From Campylobacter blaseri (GTDB lineage: Bacteria; Campylobacterota; Campylobacteria; Campylobacterales; Campylobacteraceae): a stretch of 64,000 nucleotides of DNA. Location of the stretch: positions 1,364,001 to 1,428,000 of the forward strand of contig NZ_CP053841.1 in NCBI RefSeq assembly GCF_013201895.1, read 5' to 3'. A program made the translations under genes and the position numbers. The notes under the pieces are model-generated. The model searched no databases. It was not told the origin of the DNA and was given only the letters and a program-made list of their open reading frames with translations. This document shows positions 1 to 7,394 of this stretch, in pieces (the stretch's first letter is position 1; each line of letters starts with the position of its first letter).

Positions 1-761
1 AATTAGGATTTAAAAAACTAAACAATATAAAAATTGATAACAAAATTGGCCTTGGAGTTCAAGGTAAAATAGGCAATGACACCTATCATTTAGGAAATTT
101 AAAACTAATGCAAGATAATAAAATCACAATAAGGCAAAATAAAGCTTTAAAAGAGCAGCAAAATAGAGCAAATACTATAATATATCTAGCAAAAAACTAT
201 AAATTTGCAGGCTTTATATCTTTATCTCATGAGATAAGAGATGGAAGTTATCAAATGATAGAAGACTTAAGAAAAAGAGGTGTTAAGAAAATTATTCTCT
301 TAACAGGAGATGATGAACTAGTAGCTAAGGAATTTGCTAAAAAGTTTAATTTTGATGAAGTTCATCACAACTTGATGCCTGATGAAAAAGCAAAAATAGT
401 TGAAACTTTATCTAAAGATCACAATGTAGCTATGATAGGTGATGGTGTGAATGACACTTTGGCAATGAGTAAAGCAGATACTAGCATATCTTTTGCAAGT
501 GGTGGAAGTGAGGCAGCTATAGAGGTTTCAAATATTGCTATTACCAACTCAGATCCAAAAGATATAATAAAGCTTTATGATTTAAGCAAATTCGCTTTAA
601 AAATTGCGAACCAAAATTATCTAATAGGAACTTCAACTAATATAATAGGAAGTGGTGCTGCTATGCTTGGCCTAATTGGGCCTGCTGGTGCTGGTTTAAC
701 ACATATAGGCCATACATCTGCAATAATTTTAAATTCAAGCAGAAATAGATTGAAACAATAA
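1..761 (+). CDS. P-type metal ATPase, C-terminal part (5' end outside window)
   Basis: The reading frame is open from base 3 to the stop at 761, so the gene starts left of the window. Visible parts are the end of the nucleotide-binding domain (GLGVQGKIG, then YHLGN), the hinge LTGDD, the P-domain signature GDGVND (followed by TLAM rather than the common APAL), and a C-terminal membrane pair with NQNYLIG and HIGHTSAIILNS. This is the layout of P1B heavy-metal ATPases. The aspartyl phosphorylation site and the metal-binding transmembrane motif lie outside the window, so the substrate cannot be read. It precedes an HMA-like gene and a second, full-length P1B ATPase in the same direction, and is probably the first ATPase of a two-ATPase metal operon. 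Identification of the family is secure; the role is inferred from context. Confidence 0.88.
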   Translation, partial: LGFKKLNNIKIDNKIGLGVQGKIGNDTYHLGNLKLMQDNKITIRQNKALKEQQNRANTIIYLAKNYKFAGFISLSHEIRDGSYQMIEDLRKRGVKKIILLTGDDELVAKEFAKKFNFDEVHHNLMPDEKAKIVETLSKDHNVAMIGDGVNDTLAMSKADTSISFASGGSEAAIEVSNIAITNSDPKDIIKLYDLSKFALKIANQNYLIGTSTNIIGSGAAMLGLIGPAGAGLTHIGHTSAIILNSSRNRLKQ

Positions 762-829
762 TGATTTTCAAATTGTATTCAGCTAAATTTAAGCCTCAAA
801 GTAGATAATTATTATAATAAAGGAAAAGA

Positions 830-1168
830 ATGAATATAACACCAGAAATTTTTATAAACCTTCTTAAACACTGCTCTTTAGTCCATCATATAAAAGGAAG
901 GCTTAGAGTTAGAGTAAGCTCTACTATAAAAGATGAAATTAAAAATTTAGGTATAGATACTAACGACTTTAAGGATTTAAATTTTAATGATATCATTAAT
1001 AATATAAAAGGCATTAATAATGTCAAATTTAATAAATTAGTTGGATCGCTGGTTATAGAATATGATAATAGTATTTTTCCAAAAGAGATGTGGGATGATG
1101 CTTTAATCGGAAAAAATATAGATAATTTACTAAAAGCTATAAATAAAACTATAGAGGATATAAAATGA
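830..1168 (+). CDS. HMA-like small protein with basic R-x-R motif
   Basis: A 112-residue protein. Residues about 18-30 read HHIKGRLRVRV, followed by a ferredoxin-like beta-alpha-beta pattern ending KFNKLVGSLVIEYD. This matches the HMA_2-type domain found as a separate protein or N-terminal module beside some P1B ATPases. No CxxC metal-binding pair is present, so classical metal chaperoning is unlikely. The N-terminus of the full-length ATPase downstream carries a related basic motif (HKSKNRIRF), which suggests both act in the same process, perhaps as a targeting or assembly module. A Shine-Dalgarno sequence (AAAGGAAAAGA) precedes the ATG. The stop overlaps the start of the next gene (ATGA), indicating translational coupling. 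Confidence 0.7.
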   Translation: MNITPEIFINLLKHCSLVHHIKGRLRVRVSSTIKDEIKNLGIDTNDFKDLNFNDIINNIKGINNVKFNKLVGSLVIEYDNSIFPKEMWDDALIGKNIDNLLKAINKTIEDIK

Positions 1169-1785
1169 ATAATGAAATAGACCTAGCAATAGAACACGAA
1201 AAGCAAGGAATTATTATGTATGAAGGGTTTTATGAGAAATTTCAAAACCCGCTTTTTTTACAAATTTTAAATGTTAAAAAAACTGGCTTGGAGATCATAA
1301 ACCCTTTAAAACAAGAAGAGCTAACTAATAATATTTATAAAAAATTTAGCAATATACAAGATGAAAAAAATGCTATTTTTACAGCTATAGCTTATGAGAT
1401 TGAAAGTGAAAATTTATATGATGATTTAACAAACACTATAGAAGATGAACAAGCTAAAGATGTATTTTTCAGACTATGGGCTACATCATCAAACGAGTAT
1501 AGACCAGCTCTTGAAAATGAGCTTAATAAGAAAAAAGAAGAAAAAAAAGATGATGATGAGAAAAAACATATAAATCCAAATAATATGGGGTTCACATTTG
1601 ATTCAAAATCTTTTAATGAGATAAGCGAAGTTTTTAACAAATTTAGTACAGGCTCAGCCACAAAAGAGGATATTGAGAAAATTTTAAATAATCCAAACAT
1701 ATCATTTTTTACAGGAGCTGTAGTTGGTGCTTTAGGCGGTATTTTAATTAATCAAATTTTAGAAAACAAAAATATTGAAAAATAA
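1165..1785 (+). CDS. Ferritin-like/rubrerythrin-like protein with C-terminal membrane anchor
   Basis: A 206-residue protein. Residues 1-115 show a four-helix ferritin-like pattern: AIEHEKQGIIMYEGFYEKF, then AIAYEIESENLYDDL, then DEQAKDVFFRLW and SSNEYRPALENEL. The spaced Glu, His and Tyr residues are those expected for a di-iron carboxylate site. A highly charged Lys/Glu/Asp linker (about 120-135) leads to a C-terminal hydrophobic Gly-rich segment (FFTGAVVGALGGILINQIL), probably one membrane helix. A ferritin-like domain tethered to a membrane inside a P1B ATPase operon points to iron handling at a membrane. Known: rubrerythrin-like domains bind iron or oxidise it. Inferred: iron delivery or storage at the ATPase-bearing membrane. 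It overlaps the upstream gene by 4 nt. Confidence 0.65.
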   Translation: MNNEIDLAIEHEKQGIIMYEGFYEKFQNPLFLQILNVKKTGLEIINPLKQEELTNNIYKKFSNIQDEKNAIFTAIAYEIESENLYDDLTNTIEDEQAKDVFFRLWATSSNEYRPALENELNKKKEEKKDDDEKKHINPNNMGFTFDSKSFNEISEVFNKFSTGSATKEDIEKILNNPNISFFTGAVVGALGGILINQILENKNIEK

Positions 1786-1807
1786 ATTTTATAACAAAGG
1801 AGTTGAA

Positions 1808-2119
1808 ATGGCATTACCATTTATAGCAGGATTAGTAGTAGGTTCAGCAGCAGTTGTAGCATACAACAACAGAAATAAACTAAAAGAGGTTGTTTCTGAT
1901 GGAATTGAAAAAGGCAAAGATGTAGTAAGCGACATTAAAGAGTATGCAGAAGAAAAAGTTAGTAAAAAAGAGGAGCCTAAAGAGGAAAAAGCAGTAAAAG
2001 AAAAAGAGGAGCCTAAAAAAACAACAACTACAAAAACTAGAAAACCTAGAACAACTACAAAAAAAACAGCTTCAACAACAGCTAAAACAGCTAAAAAACC
2101 TGAAGAAAAGGATAGTTAA
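1808..2119 (+). CDS. Small membrane protein with Lys/Thr-rich tail (DUF5132-like)
   Basis: I chose the ATG at 1808 because AAGGAG lies directly upstream; an ATG 33 nt earlier has no such site. The 103-residue product starts MALPFIAGLVVGSAAVVAYNN, one glycine-zipper-like membrane helix, followed by a charged segment (KLKEVVSDGIEKGKDVVSDIKEYAEEKV) of YtxH/DUF5132 character. The tail (about 65-103) is almost only Lys, Thr, Ala and Pro, resembling histone H1-like low-complexity tails. Such tails can bind nucleic acid, polyphosphate or phosphate-rich mineral; which applies here is not known. It sits between the ferritin-like gene and further small membrane proteins of the same operon, and its stop overlaps the next start (TAATG). 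Confidence 0.65.
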   Translation: MALPFIAGLVVGSAAVVAYNNRNKLKEVVSDGIEKGKDVVSDIKEYAEEKVSKKEEPKEEKAVKEKEEPKKTTTTKTRKPRTTTKKTASTTAKTAKKPEEKDS

Positions 2120-2412
2120 TGAGGGTTTCTACTAGTAGGCTTCCTGCTGATCACTTTATAAGTGGTGCTCTTTTTGGTGGAATGACCGCAGCAGCATTTG
2201 GAATTTACAACAAAGAAAAAGCAACAGCAGAAAACATAAAAGAGATATGCAAGTATGCTGTTGAAGGTGGTATTGCAACCTCTTTGTCTATTAGTGCATC
2301 AAATAAGCTAGTATCAAAAAACTATCTAGGAGCTGCTTTTGATGTTGCTCTTGGAGTTGGTATGATAGTAGCTATTGAAAATATTTTAAAAGTAAAAGAG
2401 GAGCAAAAATGA
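2119..2412 (+). CDS. Small Gly/Ala-rich membrane protein of the P-ATPase operon
   Basis: A 97-residue protein with two or three short hydrophobic Gly/Ala-rich segments (ISGALFGGMTAAAFGIYN; GGIATSLSISAS; GAAFDVALGVGMIVAIE). The small-residue spacing suits tightly packed membrane helices. I do not recognise a named family. It is translationally coupled on both sides (TAATG upstream, ATGA downstream), so it must be made with the small membrane proteins and the ATPase around it. By context it may be a structural or scaffold component of a membrane compartment; that is inference only. Confidence 0.6.
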   Translation: MRVSTSRLPADHFISGALFGGMTAAAFGIYNKEKATAENIKEICKYAVEGGIATSLSISASNKLVSKNYLGAAFDVALGVGMIVAIENILKVKEEQK

Positions 2413-2720
2413 CAAATCCATACTTATCACAAAATGAAAAAGAGATGAAAAACGAAAAAATAGAAAATGCTGTTAATAATAGCGCAACAATGGAACAAAA
2501 TAACCTTTTGCAAAATATAATGCCTAATTTTAATAGCGGTAACTTTTTACAAGGTGTTTTAATAGGAGCAGTGGCATCTTATATTCTTACAAATGAAAAT
2601 GCACAACAAGCCATTTTTAAATCAGTAGTTAGAATGGGTAAGCTTTTACAAGCTGGTACAGAAGAGTTAAAAGAGAGATTTGAAGATGCTAAGGCAGAAA
2701 TTGAAGCAGAAGAAAACTAG
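2409..2720 (+). CDS. YtxH-like small membrane protein
   Basis: A 103-residue protein: a polar Asn/Glu-rich N-terminus (1-45), one membrane helix (about 46-62, FLQGVLIGAVASYILTN), then an amphipathic acidic helix (KSVVRMGKLLQAGTEELKERFEDAKAEIEAEE) as in YtxH-type proteins. Position, size and layout mirror the small protein at 1808. The ATG overlaps the preceding stop by 4 nt. The next gene, the full-length ATPase, begins inside its last codons in another frame, so their translation is linked. No enzymatic motif is visible. Confidence 0.62.
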   Translation: MTNPYLSQNEKEMKNEKIENAVNNSATMEQNNLLQNIMPNFNSGNFLQGVLIGAVASYILTNENAQQAIFKSVVRMGKLLQAGTEELKERFEDAKAEIEAEEN

Positions 2721-4779
2721 TTTAAAAATAGTCCATAAAAGTAAAAATAGGATTCGTTTTATACAGCCTAATTTAAACAATAATTCAGATATAAAAAACT
2801 ATGAAGATAACATATCTGCCATTGATGGGATAAGTTCAGTTAGGGTTAATAAAACAATAAAAAGTGTTGTTGTAACATATGAAAATATTAACTATGAGAA
2901 CTTATTAGATAAAATAGCAGATATAGAGATAGTTGAACTATCTAATAAAAGTAGTGAAGTTAGTAAAGCACCTATGATCACTGCCGCAAGTTCATTGGCT
3001 TTATCTCCATTTATAAAAAACCAAAATTTATTGCCTACTCTAACAACCCTTTTTGCTAGTTATCCACTTTTAAAAGATGGAGCAAATGAGCTTTTCACAG
3101 AAGGGCTTACCTCAAAAGTGTTAGAAGCAATGGCTGTTGGAATTTCTCTTTCAAGAAAGGACTTTATAGCAGCAAATAGCACAAATTTAATGCTTAATAT
3201 TGGCGAATATATGGAAGAGACAACAGTTCATAAAAGCGATGATCTAATAAAAGAACTTGCAAAACCAAATATTAAAGAAGCATGGGTTGAAACTACAAAA
3301 AATGGCAAAAAACATCTAAACAAAGTATCAACTGATGATATTAAAGTTGGAGATATAGTAGTTGTTGGAGCTGGAGAGACAATAGCTATTGATGGCTATG
3401 TTTTAGAAGGAAGTGCTAGTGTTAACCAAATGTCTATGACTGGGGAAGCTGATGCTGTAAAAAAAGAGCATGGCGATAAGGTTATGAGTGGAACTGTAGT
3501 TGAAGATGGCTCTATAAAAATATGGACTGAACTAGCTGGAGATGACACAAGTACAGAGAGAATTAAAAAATATATTCAAAACTCGTTAAATGAAAAATCA
3601 GCTATTGGATTAAAAGCAACAAGGTTAGCAGACAGGCTGGTACCTGTAACTCTTTCGCTTGCTGGACTTTCATATTTTATAAATAAAGATATGCAAAGTG
3701 TTGCTTCCGTTTTACAAGCTGATTACTCTTGTGCTTTAAAACTTGCAACCCCTGTTGCATTTAAATCAACTATATCAAAAGCAGGTAAAAATGGTATTTT
3801 GGTAAAAGGGGCTAAATCAATTGAAGCTTTATCAAAAGCAGATACTTTTGTTTTTGACAAGACAGGAACCTTAACAAAAGGTGTCTTAAAAGTTGTAGAT
3901 ATCATAAGTTTCAATCCAGATTGGAGCAAAAAGCAAATTTTAAACCTTGCAGCTAGTGCAGAAGAGCATTATTTTCACCCGATAGCAGAAGCCATAGTAA
4001 GTGCTGCTAAAGAGATTGGCTTTAAACATATGCACCATGATGAAGTTGAGTTTATCGTAGCACATGGTTTGAAAACTCATTTTTCAGGCAAAGAGGTCAT
4101 TATAGGAAGTAGACATTTTTTAGAAGATGATGAAAAAATTTGTTTTGAGGAGAATAGTAGTGAAATTCAAAACGCACTAGATAGTGGCTATACTCTTCTT
4201 TATATAGCTTATGATAGAGAATTACTTGGTATAGCTATAATGGAAGACGAAATTAGATCTAATGCCAAAGATATGATTAAAAAACTAAAATCTCTGAATG
4301 TAAAAGAGATAGTTATGCTTACAGGCGATATTGAGATGAAAGCAAACTCAGTAGCTAAAGATTTGGGAATCGATAGGGTTTTTGCAAATATGCTACCTAC
4401 TCAAAAAGCAGAAATAGTAGAGATGCTAAGAAATGAAGGTAAAAATGTTGTTTTTTGTGGTGATGGGATTAATGACGCGCCATCACTAGTTAAAGCAAAT
4501 GTGGGTATTAGTATGAAAAGAGGGGCTGATATAGCAAAAGCTACTGCTGACATATCTCTTTTAAAAGATGATATTTACGCTGTTGCGCAAATCAAAGAGA
4601 TGGCAAATAAAACAATGAAGCTAATAGACACAAATTTCAAAGCTACTGTTGGAATAAACTCAGCTATTTTATTTAGTGCAACGATTGGAAAATTAAGCCC
4701 AGTTGCAACAGCATTTTTACATAATGGAACGACCATTGGGCTACTTTTAAATTCAATGAAAGGTGTTGATATTAAGTAA
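2686..4779 (+). CDS. P1B-type ATPase with SCA membrane motif (FezB-like candidate)
   Basis: About 697 residues, using the ATG at 2686 behind a GAGAG-type site; a TTG at 2680 and other in-frame starts are possible. Order of parts: a degenerate HMA-like N-terminus with a basic motif (HKSKNRIRF) and no CxxC; actuator domain with MTGEA; membrane motif DYSCALKLATP, with SCA where copper pumps have CPC; phosphorylation site FDKTGTLTKG; HP dipeptide (YFHPIA) of P1B pumps; hinge MLTGD; GDGINDAPSL; final helices with FLHNGTTIGLLLNS. From memory, SCA is characteristic of the P1B-6 subgroup, which includes the ferrosome ATPase FezB; this needs a tree. It overlaps the upstream small gene by about 35 nt. 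Family certain, substrate (probably iron) inferred. Confidence 0.9.
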   Translation: MLRQKLKQKKTSLKIVHKSKNRIRFIQPNLNNNSDIKNYEDNISAIDGISSVRVNKTIKSVVVTYENINYENLLDKIADIEIVELSNKSSEVSKAPMITAASSLALSPFIKNQNLLPTLTTLFASYPLLKDGANELFTEGLTSKVLEAMAVGISLSRKDFIAANSTNLMLNIGEYMEETTVHKSDDLIKELAKPNIKEAWVETTKNGKKHLNKVSTDDIKVGDIVVVGAGETIAIDGYVLEGSASVNQMSMTGEADAVKKEHGDKVMSGTVVEDGSIKIWTELAGDDTSTERIKKYIQNSLNEKSAIGLKATRLADRLVPVTLSLAGLSYFINKDMQSVASVLQADYSCALKLATPVAFKSTISKAGKNGILVKGAKSIEALSKADTFVFDKTGTLTKGVLKVVDIISFNPDWSKKQILNLAASAEEHYFHPIAEAIVSAAKEIGFKHMHHDEVEFIVAHGLKTHFSGKEVIIGSRHFLEDDEKICFEENSSEIQNALDSGYTLLYIAYDRELLGIAIMEDEIRSNAKDMIKKLKSLNVKEIVMLTGDIEMKANSVAKDLGIDRVFANMLPTQKAEIVEMLRNEGKNVVFCGDGINDAPSLVKANVGISMKRGADIAKATADISLLKDDIYAVAQIKEMANKTMKLIDTNFKATVGINSAILFSATIGKLSPVATAFLHNGTTIGLLLNSMKGVDIK

Positions 4780-4833
4780 TTATACAGATTTATTTTGCTA
4801 AAATGGTAACAAATATCATTATTAAGGAATATT

Positions 4834-4962
4834 ATGCCATATTTACCATTTTTAATAATCAATTCTGTTTTATTTACTGCAACAACGGTGATGACATATG
4901 ATACAACAAAAAAAGCTAAACAAAAATTTGAAAAAAGAAGATCAAGAAAAAACAAAAGATAA
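4834..4962 (+). CDS. 42-residue single-span membrane peptide
   Basis: A short ORF with a good Shine-Dalgarno sequence (AAGGAAT, 4 nt before ATG). The product has one hydrophobic segment (YLPFLIINSVLFTATTVM) and a very basic tail (KKAKQKFEKRRSRKNKR). Its 3' half overlaps the next gene in another frame, a coupling arrangement also seen elsewhere in this operon. It lies 54 nt after the ATPase stop, so it probably belongs to the same transcript. No family recognised. Confidence 0.5.
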   Translation: MPYLPFLIINSVLFTATTVMTYDTTKKAKQKFEKRRSRKNKR

Positions 4963-5173
4963 ACCTCTTGTTGATATAGTAACAAAAAAAGAGATTGCAA
5001 AGATAGGGATGACAGTTTCTATGGGATTAACTGTTCTAAGTGCTTTTAATTTAAGAAGTAGGTTTTCTAAAAATCTCCATATTATCTCAGGTGCTGCTCT
5101 TGTTGGTTTTTCTTTTTATCATAACTCTTTATATGATAAATCAGAAAAAAAGCCAACTTCGATTAAAAAATAA
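4898..5173 (+). CDS. Small two-span membrane protein with paired histidines
   Basis: A 91-residue protein with a Lys-rich N-terminus (1-35) and two hydrophobic segments (GMTVSMGLTVLSAFNL and HIISGAALVGFSFYH). The second helix carries a His at each end (LHIISG...FYH), a spacing reminiscent of haem-ligating membrane helices, but with one such helix haem binding is speculation. The 5' part overlaps the 42-residue ORF in another frame; an internal ATG near 5009 would avoid the overlap and keep both helices. It is the last gene of the operon, followed by a convergent hairpin. Function unknown. Confidence 0.55.
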   Translation: MIQQKKLNKNLKKEDQEKTKDKPLVDIVTKKEIAKIGMTVSMGLTVLSAFNLRSRFSKNLHIISGAALVGFSFYHNSLYDKSEKKPTSIKK

Positions 5174-5204
5174 TATTTGGGTTGCTTTTATTGTAACCCA
5201 ATAT
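5173..5204. terminator. Convergent hairpin between metal operon and racemase gene
   Basis: An inverted repeat with arms TTGGGTT and AACCCAA plus flanking A-T pairs and an 11-nt AT-rich loop. It lies exactly between the last stop of the plus-strand operon and the 3' end of the minus-strand racemase gene, so it can end both transcripts. Confidence 0.6.
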
Positions 5205-5225
5205 CTCAAACCTCTTTATAAACCT

Positions 5226-5915
5226 TTACTTTTCTAAGCTAAATTTAACAGCTGCTTTAGCTAACTCAAAAGTTGCATCAACAAATTTTTCTTTTTTAGT
5301 AGCATATGGTAAAAATAGAGGTATTTCAGTACAAGCTGCTATATATACATCAGCCTCTATCTTATCCATGGTATTATTAAAAACATCTATATAAGAATTA
5401 AGATTATTTGCTTTTGCACCTTTATATATACAATCCATAATATTTTCCATCAATGGATCAGGTATGATAACAACTTCGTAGCCACTTTTAACTAACTTAT
5501 CTTGATAGATTTTAGCCTTTGTTGTTCCAGTTGTCGCAATAACAGCAATTTTTTTTGCATTTGGATAGTTTTTTTCTATAGCTTTAGTAGTTATATCAGC
5601 AATATGCAAGATATTAATACCGCACTCCTTAGTTAGTCTATCTGCAAAATAGTGAGCCGTGTTGCAGGCTATACAAATAACTTCACATCCTGCATTTTTA
5701 AGTCTAATGGCAGACTCTTTCATATAAGGAAATGGATCTCTACCTTTATTTAAAATATAAGTTGTTCTATCTGGAATTTGTGGATAATTGTCTATTATGA
5801 TAGGTATGTTATCTTGATCTTGTTTTGCATCTGTAAGTTCTACCATTTTGGTATAAAGGTCAATGGTAGCAAGAGGACCCATGCCTCCTAGTATTCCAAT
5901 TCTTTTCATATTCAT
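5226..5915 (-). CDS. Aspartate/glutamate racemase family protein
   Basis: A 229-residue cofactor-independent racemase. It has the N-terminal GILGGMGPLATIDLY motif, and two catalytic cysteines in ACNTAHY (Cys84) and AACTEIPL (near residue 195), the family's proton-abstracting pair. It would interconvert L- and D-aspartate (or glutamate) in the cytoplasm. It follows the Dcu transporter and aspA genes on the same strand, so a link to aspartate metabolism is plausible, but a strong terminator-like palindrome separates it from dcu, so it may be partly independent. The start at 5915 has AAAAAAGGTAGT just upstream; a second ATG lies two codons in. Confidence 0.88.
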   Translation of the reverse strand: MNMKRIGILGGMGPLATIDLYTKMVELTDAKQDQDNIPIIIDNYPQIPDRTTYILNKGRDPFPYMKESAIRLKNAGCEVICIACNTAHYFADRLTKECGINILHIADITTKAIEKNYPNAKKIAVIATTGTTKAKIYQDKLVKSGYEVVIIPDPLMENIMDCIYKGAKANNLNSYIDVFNNTMDKIEADVYIAACTEIPLFLPYATKKEKFVDATFELAKAAVKFSLEK

Positions 5916-5936
5916 ACTACCTTTTTTATAAAAAAA

Positions 5937-5964
5937 TGGTAGTTAATAATATTATTAACTACCA
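5937..5964 (-). terminator. Perfect 14-bp inverted repeat with T7 tail after dcu
   Basis: A perfect palindrome with 14-nt arms (TGGTAGTTAATAAT). On the minus strand it is followed directly by seven T, the classical intrinsic terminator pattern. It lies 31 nt after the Dcu transporter stop and ahead of the racemase gene, so it either ends or attenuates the aspA-dcu transcript. Confidence 0.75.
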
Positions 5965-5995
5965 AAGTATATCTTTATTTATAGTTATAGCCTTG

Positions 5996-7336
5996 TTATA
6001 TAAGCATAGGAGCTATAATAAATCCTAAAGCAACAGCTATCGCAACCATTATTGTACCTGGTATAATAAACGAGTGATTAAATACATATTTACCAACTCT
6101 TGTTGTACCAGTATCATCCATAGCTATAGCACCTAAAACTGTTGGATAAGTCGGAAGAACAAATAGTCCTGAAACTGCGGCAAATGAAGCCACTAAAATC
6201 CAAATTTGGCCTGAATTTTCCGGACTTGTCATACCCATAGCAAGAGCAACAGCTGGCATCATAATTTTTGTAGTAGCAGCCTGCGAATACAACAGACAAC
6301 TTAAAAAGTATAAAGCCACTGCTAGTAAATATGGATATTTTGTAACAACTTCAGAAGCTACCGATTTAATAGGATCAATATAGCCTGAAACAAAAGTAGT
6401 ACCTAGCCACGCTATACCTAAAACACAAATGCAAGCATTCATACCGCTTTGAAATGTACTTGTTCCAAGTAGTTTACTTGTATCAACTTTACAAAACATT
6501 ACAATTGCTGCACCTATTGTAAGCATAAAGCTTATGATAGCACCATCTCTGCCTAATCTAACTGGATCAATTAATTTTACACTATCAGAAATAGCAAGAG
6601 CATATGCTACTACAAAAAGAACTCCTATTCCAAAAATTACAACTGAGCGTTTAGCATAAGGAAGAAGTTCTTTTTGCTCTTCTACTACGATTTCTTTGAC
6701 CATTCCTTTTGCTAATCTATCTTGATAAACAGGATCTTTTGATAAATCTAGATCATAAACCATATTAACTATAAAGGCTGTAAGTATTACGGCCGCAAAA
6801 GTAGTTACTATACATATTAACAGAAGAATAGGGTAGCTAACTCCCAGTGGTTCACAAACACCTGTCATAGCAACAAAAGCAGCACTTATAGGGCTTGCTG
6901 TAATTGCAACTTGGCTTGAAACTACTGCTAGCGCAAGTGGTGCTGAAGGTTTAATATTCTGACCCTTAGCAACTTCTGTAATAACTGGAAGTACAGAAAA
7001 TGCTGTGTGTCCAGTACCTGCAAATATAGTTAATAAATATGTGACTATAGGAGCTAGATAATTTATATATTTTGGATTATTCCTTAAAATTCTTTCGGCA
7101 ATTTGAACTAAGTAATCAAGTCCACCCGCAACTTGCATAGCTGTAATAGCTGAAATAACTGAAGCTATGATTAAAATAACATCCCAAGGAATACTTCCCG
7201 GTTTCATTCCAAGAAATACAGTTAAAATAATAACACCTAATCCACCTGCATAACCTATACCCATACCACCTAGTTTAACACCTAGATAGATTCCGCCAAA
7301 AAGGACTATAATCTGTAAAATTAACATTATATCCAT
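5996..7336 (-). CDS. dcuA: Anaerobic C4-dicarboxylate transporter, DcuA/DcuB family
   Basis: A 446-residue inner-membrane protein with about ten to twelve hydrophobic spans, the usual length for DcuA/DcuB. Typical family stretches are visible, including FAGTGHTAFSVLPVI, ITASPISAAFVAM and YPTVLGAIAMDD. These carriers exchange fumarate, aspartate, malate and succinate during anaerobic fumarate respiration. It lies just downstream of aspA on the same strand: aspartate taken in is deaminated to fumarate, which is reduced and exported as succinate. The ATG follows AAGGAGAT at good distance. DcuA versus DcuB cannot be decided by eye; the symbol reflects the aspA linkage. Confidence 0.85.
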   Translation of the reverse strand: MDIMLILQIIVLFGGIYLGVKLGGMGIGYAGGLGVIILTVFLGMKPGSIPWDVILIIASVISAITAMQVAGGLDYLVQIAERILRNNPKYINYLAPIVTYLLTIFAGTGHTAFSVLPVITEVAKGQNIKPSAPLALAVVSSQVAITASPISAAFVAMTGVCEPLGVSYPILLLICIVTTFAAVILTAFIVNMVYDLDLSKDPVYQDRLAKGMVKEIVVEEQKELLPYAKRSVVIFGIGVLFVVAYALAISDSVKLIDPVRLGRDGAIISFMLTIGAAIVMFCKVDTSKLLGTSTFQSGMNACICVLGIAWLGTTFVSGYIDPIKSVASEVVTKYPYLLAVALYFLSCLLYSQAATTKIMMPAVALAMGMTSPENSGQIWILVASFAAVSGLFVLPTYPTVLGAIAMDDTGTTRVGKYVFNHSFIIPGTIMVAIAVALGFIIAPMLI

Positions 7337-7394
7337 AAAAATCTCCTTCTGTTTTAATGTGGGCTTTGCATATTAAAACAATATGCAAAGCTAC

